From Acholeplasmatales bacterium (GTDB lineage Bacteria; Bacillota_I; Bacilli_A; Acholeplasmatales; Anaeroplasmataceae), in assembly GCA_017441525.1 (NCBI GenBank), contig JAFRXJ010000003.1:1-36783 (forward strand): a stretch of DNA of 36,783 nucleotides. Reading direction: 5' to 3'. The position numbers and the translations under genes are program-made. The notes under the pieces were generated by a model, which saw only the letters and a program-made list of their open reading frames with translations, did no database searches and was not told where the DNA came from. Below, one piece after another: positions 15,428 through 25,064 of this stretch. Numbering within the stretch: position 1 is the first letter of the stretch; the number at the start of each line of letters is the position of its first letter.

Positions 15428-15874
15428 ATGAAAGTATCTATTGGATGTGACCATTCAGCATTAGAATTAAAAAATGTAATTATTAAGCATTTAGAGGAAA
15501 ACGGCCACGAAGTTATTGATAGAGGAACATACACAAAAGATTCTTGTGATTACACTGATTATGGATATATGGTAGCTAAAGATATACAATCTGGTAAGGT
15601 AGATAGAGGAATCGTAATTTGCTTTACTGGTATTGGTATGTCAATGATAGCTAACAAGGTAAAGGGTGTTAGATGCGCATTAGTATGTAACAAGGATGCA
15701 GCTATTTTAACAAGAGAGCACAATGATTCAAATTGTCTAGCTCTTAGTGCTAAATATACTGGTCCTGCGTTCGCAAAAGAAATTGTAGATGCATGGTTAA
15801 ATACTGAGTTTTCTCATAATGAGCGTCATCAAAGAAGAATTGACAAAATTACAAAATATGAGGAGGATTTTTAA
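15428..15874 (+). CDS. rpiB: Ribose-5-phosphate isomerase B family sugar-phosphate isomerase
   Basis: Interconverts ribose 5-phosphate and ribulose 5-phosphate in the cytosolic pentose phosphate pathway. The 148-residue protein matches RpiB in length and order of motifs: IGCDHSALELK at the N-terminus, DYTDYGY, the active-site segment ICFTGIGMSMIANK (usually CGTGIG; here Phe replaces the first Gly), GVRCALV, and HNDSNCLALSAK. The frame extends up to 15401, but GGAGG at 15416-15420 selects the ATG at 15428. RpiB-family members can also isomerise galactose 6-phosphate or the unsaturated-uronate product DHU, and the pectin genes next door make that a possibility, but position at the head of the atp operon favours RpiB. 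Its stop overlaps the following small ORF. Confidence 0.85.
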   Translation: MKVSIGCDHSALELKNVIIKHLEENGHEVIDRGTYTKDSCDYTDYGYMVAKDIQSGKVDRGIVICFTGIGMSMIANKVKGVRCALVCNKDAAILTREHNDSNCLALSAKYTGPAFAKEIVDAWLNTEFSHNERHQRRIDKITKYEEDF

Positions 15875-15978
15875 TGCCAGTTATTAATCAGCCTCAAGCT
15901 GAAAATAAATTAACTAACATTAAAAATAACAATTCTAATATCAAAACAAATATAGATTATTTAAAATTCGGTAGGTAG
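15874..15978 (+). CDS. 34-residue small ORF between rpiB and atp genes
   Basis: The ATG shares its A with the rpiB stop codon (TAATG) and has AGGAGG at 15861-15866, seven bases before it, so translation is likely. The product is Asn/Lys-rich and not hydrophobic, beginning MPVINQPQAENKLTNIKN and ending DYLKFGR. The atpZ-like gene starts 5 bases after its stop. In many Firmicutes upp (uracil phosphoribosyltransferase) sits in this place; Upp starts with a D-HPL-x-x-HKLT-x-I-R motif and ends near DRLFGT, and the short ORF shows P-x(4)-NKLT-x-I-K and DYLKFG. It may therefore be an internally deleted upp relic. The match is short and low in complexity, so this is only a hypothesis. Confidence 0.5.
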   Translation: MPVINQPQAENKLTNIKNNNSNIKTNIDYLKFGR

Positions 15979-15983
15979 TTAAA

Positions 15984-16226
15984 ATGAAGCTTAATAATCT
16001 AGCTAGGACTTACGCACTTGCTACACAAGGTATATTAACCATGGTAGTAATGTTAGGACTTGGTTATTTTATTGGATATTTAATTGATAAGGATTCTGCA
16101 TGGCCTGCAATCTTAGCAGTAGTAGGAGTTATATGTGGAGTAGTTACATTTGTATCTTACCTTTTATATTTGATTAAAGTAGAAGAAAAGGAAAAGAAGA
16201 AAAATGACCAGGGACCAAAAGATTAA
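15984..16226 (+). CDS. atpZ: AtpZ/AtpI-like two-helix membrane protein of the ATP synthase operon
   Basis: An 80-residue protein with two hydrophobic helices (about 16-37 and 41-64), the first ending in GYFIGYLIDKDSAWP, and a charged Lys/Glu C-terminus. This GxxIGxxxDxxxxxxP pattern is that of the AtpZ (F0F1-ATPase, putative Mg/Ca transporter) family encoded first in many atp operons; proposed roles are c-ring assembly or ion uptake for the synthase. AGGTAG lies 5 bases before the ATG. The gene overlaps the next one by 23 bases. Confidence 0.75.
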   Translation: MKLNNLARTYALATQGILTMVVMLGLGYFIGYLIDKDSAWPAILAVVGVICGVVTFVSYLLYLIKVEEKEKKKNDQGPKD

Positions 16227-16629
16227 TTTTATAGTTGTACCAATAACTTTATTAATTGTTGGAATAGTTACACTAGTTTTATTCTTGGTAGGAAAGAATG
16301 AAGTTTGGTGGAAATATTATTTAATAGGTGGAATGCTTGGGCTTATGTGTCATGGCTTAATGGTTAAGCAAAATGCTAGAACAATTAGAATGACAAAGCT
16401 AGATCCAACAGGAACAGTATTTCATCCTAAAAAATCTGCAATGTTATGGTATGCATTAAGATTTGCATTAGTAGTAACAGTACTTGTTGTATTAGGCTTT
16501 CTAGCTCCAAAGGATCCTAGAGAGAAATTTGTTATTAGTATGTTAAGCGCCCTTGGGGGATATCTTACATTAAAGGTTATATTTCTTATAATTCTTTTAT
16601 GTTTCAGAGAGAAGGTGGTTAAAGAATGA
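16204..16629 (+). CDS. atpI: AtpI-like membrane protein
   Basis: A 141-residue protein with four hydrophobic helices (about 8-29, 36-53, 80-100, 111-133), encoded immediately before subunit a, which is the position of atpI. AtpI proteins assist assembly of the c-ring. Sequence identity in this family is low, so the call rests on size, topology, the basic loop between helices 2 and 3 (KQNARTIRMTKLD) and position. It overlaps atpZ by 23 bases and atpB by 4 bases (ATGA), implying translational coupling. Confidence 0.65.
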   Translation: MTRDQKINFIVVPITLLIVGIVTLVLFLVGKNEVWWKYYLIGGMLGLMCHGLMVKQNARTIRMTKLDPTGTVFHPKKSAMLWYALRFALVVTVLVVLGFLAPKDPREKFVISMLSALGGYLTLKVIFLIILLCFREKVVKE

Positions 16630-17291
16630 CCTTGTTGTATACAATGCCAAACGCAATTAGGTCGACAATTATCATTGTAGGTGTATTATGTTTATTCTTT
16701 ATAATATTATTCTTCTTTATTAGAAGAGTTAATCCATTGAAGAGAACCCCATTATGGCTAGTTCCATTTATGTGGATTGTTGATTTAATCAACGGTTCTG
16801 TAAAGGCGAATATAGGAAAAAGATGGAAAATATATTCACCATGGTTTTTAACCTTAGTAATATTTATATTCTTCGCGAATATATCAGCTGTATTTGTATT
16901 AGATAATCCAACCGGTTATCTAGTTATTACAGCAGCGCTTGGCTTTATGACGTTTGTTGTTATACAACTAACAGGAATTACGTCACTCGGTGTAAAAGGT
17001 TATTTAAAAGGCTTTTTAGACCCATTCCCTATTATGCTTCCAATGAACATAATAAGTGAATTATCGTTACCAATCTCATTGGCATTACGTTTGTTTGGTA
17101 ACTTAACTTCAGGAACTTGTATTTCAATATTAGTTAAATATGCACTAGGATGGTATGCACTTCCAATTATGCCATTTATGAATGCAATATTTGATATATT
17201 CTTTGGTGTAATACAAGTTGCAGTATTCGTTATATTATCAATGATCTTCACATCTATGAAGGTTAAAGATGAAGACAAAATTTATTCATAA
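16626..17291 (+). CDS. atpB: ATP synthase Fo subunit a
   Basis: Forms the ion half-channels against the c-ring in the membrane. The 221-residue protein is polytopic and ends with the signature helices: LSLPISLALRLFGNLTSG carries the essential Arg155 (equivalent of E. coli aArg210), followed by the helix with GVIQVAVFVILSMIF (conserved Gln). The N-terminus is short compared with many AtpB proteins. It starts in a 4-base overlap with the AtpI-like gene and is followed after 23 bases by atpE. Confidence 0.93.
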   Translation: MTLLYTMPNAIRSTIIIVGVLCLFFIILFFFIRRVNPLKRTPLWLVPFMWIVDLINGSVKANIGKRWKIYSPWFLTLVIFIFFANISAVFVLDNPTGYLVITAALGFMTFVVIQLTGITSLGVKGYLKGFLDPFPIMLPMNIISELSLPISLALRLFGNLTSGTCISILVKYALGWYALPIMPFMNAIFDIFFGVIQVAVFVILSMIFTSMKVKDEDKIYS

Positions 17292-17314
17292 GAAAAAAGA
17301 GGAGAAAAAGTAAT

Positions 17315-17587
17315 ATGGATTTTATGTTAGTTTTACAAAATGTTTTATCATTCTTAGAGGGCTTATCTACAGGTGATGGTCTTAAGGCAATCGGTGCAGG
17401 TTTAGCTGTATTCACAGGTTTCGCTGCCGCAATTGGTGAAGGTAATGTTGCCGCTCACGCAGTAGACGCAATGGCTCGTCAACCTGAAATGGCAGGTACT
17501 ATTCGTACAACAATGCTTATCGGTCAAGCAGTATCTGAAACAACAGGTCTATATGGTTTAATCATAGCTATATTATTAGTAATGTAA
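17315..17587 (+). CDS. atpE: ATP synthase Fo subunit c with two-carboxylate (sodium-type) site
   Basis: Forms the rotor ring. The 90-residue hairpin has helix 1 with GAGLAVFTGFAAAIGEGN, the polar loop ARQPE (54-58) and helix 2 with IGQAVSETTGLYGL. The ion-carrying carboxylate is Glu75. Glu42 in GEG occupies the place of Gln32 of the sodium-driven Ilyobacter tartaricus c subunit, with the same 33-residue distance to the second Glu, and Thr76, Thr77 and Tyr80 match its Ser66, Thr67 and Tyr70. The same two-glutamate arrangement is known from the sodium-dependent Fusobacterium nucleatum enzyme. Sodium coupling is therefore predicted, not proven. GAGGAG lies 10 bases upstream of the ATG. Confidence 0.93.
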   Translation: MDFMLVLQNVLSFLEGLSTGDGLKAIGAGLAVFTGFAAAIGEGNVAAHAVDAMARQPEMAGTIRTTMLIGQAVSETTGLYGLIIAILLVM

Positions 17588-17627
17588 TTTTAAAGGAAAG
17601 GACACTTATTAGTGCTGGGTTGTACAA

Positions 17628-18212
17628 ATGTTTTTAGTTGGAGATATCGCAGAAGCATTAGTAAAAATTAGAGAGACAATTCAGGAAACTTTAGGACCTT
17701 TATATCAAACTACAAATTTGACTGTTGATAGATTAACTCAATATGGTATCGATTTTGGTATTCAAATTGGAGCAACAATAATTTTATTTATCGTTGTATT
17801 AATATTCTTCTGGAAGCCAATTACAAAGATTCTAGAACAAAGAAGACAAGTAATTGACAAAGAATTAACTGATGCTCAAAAGGCGAAGGATAACGCAATT
17901 GAAATTGAGGCTGAATTGAACAAGCAATTAACTGAAGCAAAACAAAAGGTTAAGGAAATGCTTGATAAGGCTGAAAAGGATGCAAATCTTAAGCGTGATG
18001 AAATTATTAATCAAGCTAAGGATGAAGCTAGAAGAAGAATGGATAATCTAAAGCTTGAGCTTGAACAAGAAAGAAAATCAATGGAAGATGATATCCGTAA
18101 GGAAATCGTTGATGTTGCTTTCGCTGCAGCTGAAAAGATTGTTTCTAAAGAGATTAACCAAGATAAATATCTAGACCTTGTTGATGATATCTTGAAGGGG
18201 GCAAATGAATAG
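17628..18212 (+). CDS. atpF: ATP synthase Fo subunit b
   Basis: The peripheral stalk that links Fo to F1. The 194-residue protein has one membrane helix (about 47-65, ending FFWKPI) followed by a long charged coiled coil (about 70-165, including LEQRRQVIDKELTDAQKAKD) and the C-terminal region that binds the delta subunit. About 45 residues precede the helix, longer than the few residues of classic b subunits. The only strong Shine-Dalgarno (AAAGGAAAGGA, 17592-17602) is 25 bases from the ATG, and an in-frame TAG at 17610 limits the frame, so the exact start is a little unsure. Confidence 0.9.
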   Translation: MFLVGDIAEALVKIRETIQETLGPLYQTTNLTVDRLTQYGIDFGIQIGATIILFIVVLIFFWKPITKILEQRRQVIDKELTDAQKAKDNAIEIEAELNKQLTEAKQKVKEMLDKAEKDANLKRDEIINQAKDEARRRMDNLKLELEQERKSMEDDIRKEIVDVAFAAAEKIVSKEINQDKYLDLVDDILKGANE

Positions 18213-18733
18213 TGGTTGAGAATGAATATGCTAAAGCTATTTATGAGCTAGCTCAGGAAAACAATAAGATAAAGGTTTTTAGAGATTGCTTTGTAGTTGT
18301 AACTCAAACTGCATTGAATAATAACGAATTTATGGAGATATTATCTTCTCCAGTCGTAAATAAAAGTAATAAAAAAGATATTATTAAAAAAGTATATGGT
18401 TCTTTAGATGAAGAATTCGTTAACTTTTTATATGTAATAATAGATCATAATAGATTTTCATCAATAAATGATATTTATTATGAATACGAAAATCTAGTTT
18501 TAACTGATAAGAATATTGTTAAAGCATCAATCTTTAGTGCTTATGAGCTAAATGATGCACAAATGAAAGAAATCATATCAGCATTAGAACATAGATATAA
18601 AAACAAGAAAATAGAAGCAGAAAATATAATTGATTCTGAACTTATTGGTGGTATTAGAGTTTTAGTTAACAATGAATCTGTTGACCTAAGCTTAAAGACA
18701 TCTTTAGATAAGCTTAAGGAATCTATATTATAG
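18212..18733 (+). CDS. atpH: ATP synthase F1 subunit delta
   Basis: Connects the b stalk to the top of F1. The 173-residue protein has the family form: N-terminal helical domain beginning [17 protein letters not shown], and a C-terminal conserved segment [27 protein letters not shown]. It starts with GTG that shares its first base with the atpF stop codon TAG, with GAAGGGGG 10 bases upstream, so it is translationally coupled. Length matches the usual 170-180 residues. Confidence 0.92.
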   Translation: MVENEYAKAIYELAQENNKIKVFRDCFVVVTQTALNNNEFMEILSSPVVNKSNKKDIIKKVYGSLDEEFVNFLYVIIDHNRFSSINDIYYEYENLVLTDKNIVKASIFSAYELNDAQMKEIISALEHRYKNKKIEAENIIDSELIGGIRVLVNNESVDLSLKTSLDKLKESIL

Positions 18734-18747
18734 GAAAGGATAAATGT

Positions 18748-20259
18748 ATGGCAAAAATAAATTTATCTGAAATTTCAGCCCTAATTAAAGAACAAATCAA
18801 GTCATATAAGGAAGACATTCAAACTGAAAACGTAGGACACGTTGTTCAAGTTGGTGATGGTATTGCCCTAGTTCATGGTTTAAATAAGGCAATGTCAAGT
18901 GAACTATTAATTTTCCCTAATGATGTATATGGTATGGTTCAAAACCTAGAAGAAGATTGTGTAGGTGTTATCTTACTTGGAGAATCTTCAAAGGTTAAAG
19001 AGGGCGATTTAGTTAAATGCAGTGGAAGAATTCTAGAGGTTCCAGTAGGTGAAGAATTTATTGGACGTGTAGTTAATCCACTAGGTAAGCCTATCGATGG
19101 ACTTGGAGCAATTGATATTAAAAATTATAGACCTATTGAGGTTAAAGCTACAGGTGTTATGGATAGAAAGGCTGTTAATGAGCCACTTGAAACAGGAATT
19201 AAGGTACTAGATGCCCTTGTACCTATTGGTAAAGGTCAAAGAGAATTAATTATCGGTGACCGTCAAACAGGTAAGACATCTATTGCTGTAGATACAATCT
19301 TAAATCAAAAGGGTAAGGATGTTATCTGTATTTATGTCGCAATTGGACAAAAGGAATCTACAGTTTCTAATGTTTATGAAACATTAAAAGAAAATGATGC
19401 AATGTCATATTCTATTATTGTTTCAGCATCAGCATCTAATCCTGCCCCATTATTATATTTAGCTCCATATTCTGGTGTATCAATGGCTGAATATTTTATG
19501 TATCAAGGAAAGAATGTATTAATAGTTTATGATGACCTTTCAAAGCACGCAGTTGCTTATCGTGAAATGTCACTATTATTACATCGTCCACCAGGACGTG
19601 AAGCATATCCAGGAGATGTATTCTATCTACATTCAAGATTACTTGAACGTGCTGCTAAATTAAATGAAAAGCTAGGCGGAGGATCTATTACAGCCTTACC
19701 TATTATTGAAACACAAGCAGGAGATATATCTGCATATATTCCTACTAACGTTATTTCAATTACTGATGGTCAAATATTCTTACAATCAGATTATTTCTAT
19801 AAAGGTATTAGACCAGCTATCAATCCAGGTTTATCAGTATCACGTGTAGGTGGTGCAGCCCAAACTAAGGCTGTTAAGAAGGTTTCTGGTACACTTCGTC
19901 TTGATCTAGCATCTTATAGAGAACTTGAATCATTCACTCAATTTGGTAGTGACCTTGATGCTTCAACAAAAGCTAGACTTGATAGAGGTAAGAGAACTCA
20001 AGAGGTATTAAAACAAGATCTTCATAAAACTCTAGCAATGGAAGAGGAAGCTATAATCTTATATTCATTAGTTCATGGCTTCTTAGATGATATAGAGGTT
20101 GAAAAATTAAAATCATTTGAGGAAAGCTTATACCAAGATATTAAGACTGATGATTTAGGTAAGCAAATTATTTCTGAGATTAAAGAAACTAAGGCTTTAC
20201 CAAAGGATTTAGCTAATCTTGATAAATATCTAAAAGAGTTTAAGAAAAGATTCATGTAG
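18748..20259 (+). CDS. atpA: ATP synthase F1 subunit alpha
   Basis: The regulatory nucleotide-binding subunit of F1. The 503-residue protein is full length, with a beta-barrel N-terminus, Walker [10 protein letters not shown] (170-178), the segment [20 protein letters not shown] and the arginine-finger region [13 protein letters not shown] near residue 372. AGGAAAGG lies 9 bases before the ATG, which follows the delta gene after 14 bases. Nothing unusual was seen. Confidence 0.97.
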   Translation: MAKINLSEISALIKEQIKSYKEDIQTENVGHVVQVGDGIALVHGLNKAMSSELLIFPNDVYGMVQNLEEDCVGVILLGESSKVKEGDLVKCSGRILEVPVGEEFIGRVVNPLGKPIDGLGAIDIKNYRPIEVKATGVMDRKAVNEPLETGIKVLDALVPIGKGQRELIIGDRQTGKTSIAVDTILNQKGKDVICIYVAIGQKESTVSNVYETLKENDAMSYSIIVSASASNPAPLLYLAPYSGVSMAEYFMYQGKNVLIVYDDLSKHAVAYREMSLLLHRPPGREAYPGDVFYLHSRLLERAAKLNEKLGGGSITALPIIETQAGDISAYIPTNVISITDGQIFLQSDYFYKGIRPAINPGLSVSRVGGAAQTKAVKKVSGTLRLDLASYRELESFTQFGSDLDASTKARLDRGKRTQEVLKQDLHKTLAMEEEAIILYSLVHGFLDDIEVEKLKSFEESLYQDIKTDDLGKQIISEIKETKALPKDLANLDKYLKEFKKRFM

Positions 20260-20268
20260 GAGGATTTT

Positions 20269-22549
<2,281 letters not shown>

Positions 22550-22550
<1 letters not shown>

Positions 22551-22942
22551 TGAAAATTGTTATATCAACACATCAAGGAGTTTTATATAACGAGGAAATT
22601 GATTATGTTGTAGTACATGATCAGGATGATGGTGAATATACAATCATGCAAAACCATATTCCTGTTGTTTCAGTAATGGAAGAAGGCTTCTTAAAGCTTG
22701 TAAAGGGAAGTGATGAATTATTCATCATAATCGTTTCTGGTATACTTGAATTCCATGATAATTACTGTACTGTAACTGTTCAAGAGGCTCAGGCAGGAAG
22801 AACTTACGAATCTACAAAGGTTCACCTTGCTGAGGCTAGAAAGGAACGCCTAGAAAGAAATCGTCAAGAATCTACTGATTTCACAGAAAAGGAAAAGGAA
22901 TTACGCGAGCACATCAAAAAGGCTAAGGCCGGAAGATTATAA
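22550..22942 (+). CDS. atpC: ATP synthase F1 subunit epsilon
   Basis: Rotor subunit that links gamma to the c-ring and can inhibit ATP hydrolysis. The 130-residue protein has the N-terminal beta-sandwich (MKIVISTHQGVLYNEEIDYVVV ... GEYTIMQNHIPVVSVM) and a C-terminal helical hairpin (about 85-130, beginning QEAQAG). It starts with the A of the beta stop codon and is the last subunit gene before the operon terminator. Confidence 0.92.
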
Positions 22943-22948
22943 AAATAA

Positions 22949-22974
22949 AAAATGCTGTTTTGACAGCATTTTTA
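22949..22974 (+). terminator. Intrinsic terminator of the atp operon
   Basis: A 10-bp stem (22949-22958 with 22963-22972, loop TTTG) with T-run, 7 bases after the atpC stop. The DUF1146 gene starts 20 bases later, so it depends on read-through or an unseen promoter. Confidence 0.85.
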
Positions 22975-22991
22975 TTAAATAAGGTGATATT

Positions 22992-23210
22992 ATGTTTTTA
23001 GAATTAACAATTGATTATTATAAATTAACATTCGCATTAATCTATATATTAATATTTGTCATTTCGTATTATGTTATATTAGGTTCTCGTTTTGAATCAC
23101 TATTCAAGCAAGGAAAAATATGGCAAATAAGAATAGGACAAATCTTATTGTCATTAATAATAGCTTTCTTTGTGACAGAAGCATTAATGCTAATATTACC
23201 TACATTTTAA
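22992..23210 (+). CDS. DUF1146 (YwzB-like) small membrane protein
   Basis: A 72-residue protein with two hydrophobic helices (about 12-31 and 47-68) joined by the basic loop SRFESLFKQGKIWQIRIG. This size and layout, and the position straight after atpC, match the DUF1146/YwzB family, which follows the atp operon in Bacilli. The function is not known. AGGTGA lies 4 bases before the ATG. It converges with the YigZ-family gene with no spacing. Confidence 0.8.
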   Translation: MFLELTIDYYKLTFALIYILIFVISYYVILGSRFESLFKQGKIWQIRIGQILLSLIIAFFVTEALMLILPTF

Positions 23211-23825
23211 TTATTCTGCAGGAATCTCAATCAAAGATTCCTGTATTTTTTTTAATGATGTAACATCTATTTTATTTTTATATAATAATTCTTCTAATCC
23301 ATTTTCTTTTTCTTTAGCTATTCCAAATGTTATTATTACATCATTAGTAAAAGAAGAATCTATTATATTAATATCTTTAATATTAATTAAATTATTATAT
23401 GAGGAATAAGATGTTGTTAGCATATATAGAGAAACTTCCTTAGTGACATATCTTTTACAAAGTTTTAGTGCCTCAGATACTGCAGAAGAATATGCCCTAA
23501 TTAATCCACCAGCCCCTAAAAGAATACCACCAAAATATCTAGTGACAATTGCTAAAATATTTGTCATATCATTTTGTTTTAAAACATTCATCATAGGTGC
23601 ACCTGCAGTTTTTTGTGGTTCCCCATCATCACTACATTTTTGAATATCTTGGTTTTCACCTAAAATATATGCATAACAGTTATGAGTTGCATCATAATAT
23701 TTCTTTCTAGTTTCTTCTAGAATAGAATTAATTTCTTCAATGCTGTTAACACGATAAATATGCGTGATAAATTCACTTTTTTGAATTGTTATAGTATTTT
23801 CTACTGAATCTATAATTTTATACAT
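23211..23825 (-). CDS. yigZ: YigZ/IMPACT-family protein (UPF0029)
   Basis: The 204-residue protein has the IMPACT-domain signature in its first half: KSEFITHIYRV, THNCYAYILGENQDIQKCSDDGEPQKTAGAPMMN and VTRYFGGILLGAGGLIRAYSSA (up to about residue 117), followed by a smaller C-terminal ferredoxin-like domain. Family members are thought to act in translation-related regulation, but the bacterial role is not established. GAGGA lies upstream of the ATG on the minus strand. It is divergent from cca and convergent with the DUF1146 gene. Confidence 0.9.
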   Translation of the reverse strand: MYKIIDSVENTITIQKSEFITHIYRVNSIEEINSILEETRKKYYDATHNCYAYILGENQDIQKCSDDGEPQKTAGAPMMNVLKQNDMTNILAIVTRYFGGILLGAGGLIRAYSSAVSEALKLCKRYVTKEVSLYMLTTSYSSYNNLINIKDINIIDSSFTNDVIITFGIAKEKENGLEELLYKNKIDVTSLKKIQESLIEIPAE

Positions 23826-23915
23826 ATTTTTATCCTCAAGATTAGAATATCACAATAAATAAATTAATTCAATTTTATATTTATAATAAATTAATAAATA
23901 TAATGTATGGTTTTT

Positions 23916-23944
23916 TTGACTAAAAAAAAATTAAATGTTATAAT
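23916..23944 (+). promoter_or_regulatory. Strong promoter directly in front of cca
   Basis: TTGACT (23916-23921), a 17-base spacer and TATAAT (23939-23944) with a TGT extension form an almost ideal promoter. The expected transcription start (near 23951) falls inside the Shine-Dalgarno region of cca, giving a leader of only about 10 bases. Confidence 0.7.
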
Positions 23945-23960
23945 TAAAAAGGTGTTTATT

Positions 23961-25064
23961 ATGAAATATTTAGATAAGGGAATTAGCTTAATAAATAAAA
24001 TAAAATCTTACGGCTATGATGCTTATTTAATAGGCGGATGTGTAAGAGATTTTTTATTAAATATTCAGTCTAATGATATTGATGTAGCCACATCAATGCC
24101 CCTTGATTTATTAAAAAAAGAATTTAAATTCAAGGATAATGGCACTAAATATTTAAGTATCACTATTAAACATGAGGGAGTAAATTTTGAGATAACTCAT
24201 TTTAGAAAGGATATAGAATATATTGATAATAGACATCCTATCGTAGAAGAGGTAGATAATCTTTTTGATGACACTAAAAGAAGAGATTTCACAATCAACG
24301 CTTTGGCAATAGATTCAAATAAAAAGATAATAGATTATCATGATGGTCTAAAGGATTTAGAGAAAAAACAAATAAAGGCTATTGGAAATCCTATCAAAAG
24401 ATTTGAAGAGGATGCCATAAGAATACTAAGAGCCCTTTATTTTTCTTCTAAATTGAATTTTAAGATAGAAGATAATACATTAGAAGCAATTAAAGAAAAA
24501 GCTTATTTATTAGGAAATTTATCTAATGAAAGAATATATGAATATTTTGTTAAAATAATTACTGCTAAATATCCTAAGGGATTAAATTATATTAAAGAAT
24601 ATGATTTATTTAGATATATCCCAGATTTCAAGGATTGGCTTTCTACAGTAGATTTTGGATATGATAAAGATGAATTAGCTTATTTATATTACTTAAAATA
24701 TAAAAAATATCCAGTTATTTCTACAAGTTTAGAGAAGAAGCTATGTCTATCACTAGCTGATTTAGTTAATAATAATTTTTCTGATTTTTCATTATATAAA
24801 AATAAAGAAAGTGTTTATAAACTAACTAAAGTATTAGATAGAATAAATGTTAATTCTAGACAATTAAAAAATAGAATTAATGAATTTCCAATTAGCTACG
24901 ATTCAGAATTAGCAGTTTCAAAGCTTGAAATAACAAGTCATTTTGAAGACAGATTAAAATCAGCTGCAGTAAATGAAATAATAAAGGCTGTCTTATCTAA
25001 GAAAATTAATAACGATAGATTATCAATATTAAACTATATTGAGGTGCTAAAGGATGCAAGGTAA
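23961..25064 (+). CDS. cca: CCA tRNA nucleotidyltransferase
   Basis: Adds or repairs the CCA 3' end of tRNAs. The 367-residue class II enzyme has the nucleotidyltransferase motifs GGCVRDFLL, NDIDVATSMP (metal-binding DxD), KRRDFTINALAID, the IKAIGNPIKRFEEDAIRILRALYFSSKL segment and the following helical body. No HD phosphohydrolase domain is visible. The frame extends to 23907, but AAAAAGGTG (23946-23954) and the promoter position select the ATG at 23961. The end overlaps the pullulanase gene by 11 bases. CCA-adding versus A-adding activity cannot be told apart by eye. Confidence 0.9.
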   Translation: MKYLDKGISLINKIKSYGYDAYLIGGCVRDFLLNIQSNDIDVATSMPLDLLKKEFKFKDNGTKYLSITIKHEGVNFEITHFRKDIEYIDNRHPIVEEVDNLFDDTKRRDFTINALAIDSNKKIIDYHDGLKDLEKKQIKAIGNPIKRFEEDAIRILRALYFSSKLNFKIEDNTLEAIKEKAYLLGNLSNERIYEYFVKIITAKYPKGLNYIKEYDLFRYIPDFKDWLSTVDFGYDKDELAYLYYLKYKKYPVISTSLEKKLCLSLADLVNNNFSDFSLYKNKESVYKLTKVLDRINVNSRQLKNRINEFPISYDSELAVSKLEITSHFEDRLKSAAVNEIIKAVLSKKINNDRLSILNYIEVLKDAR

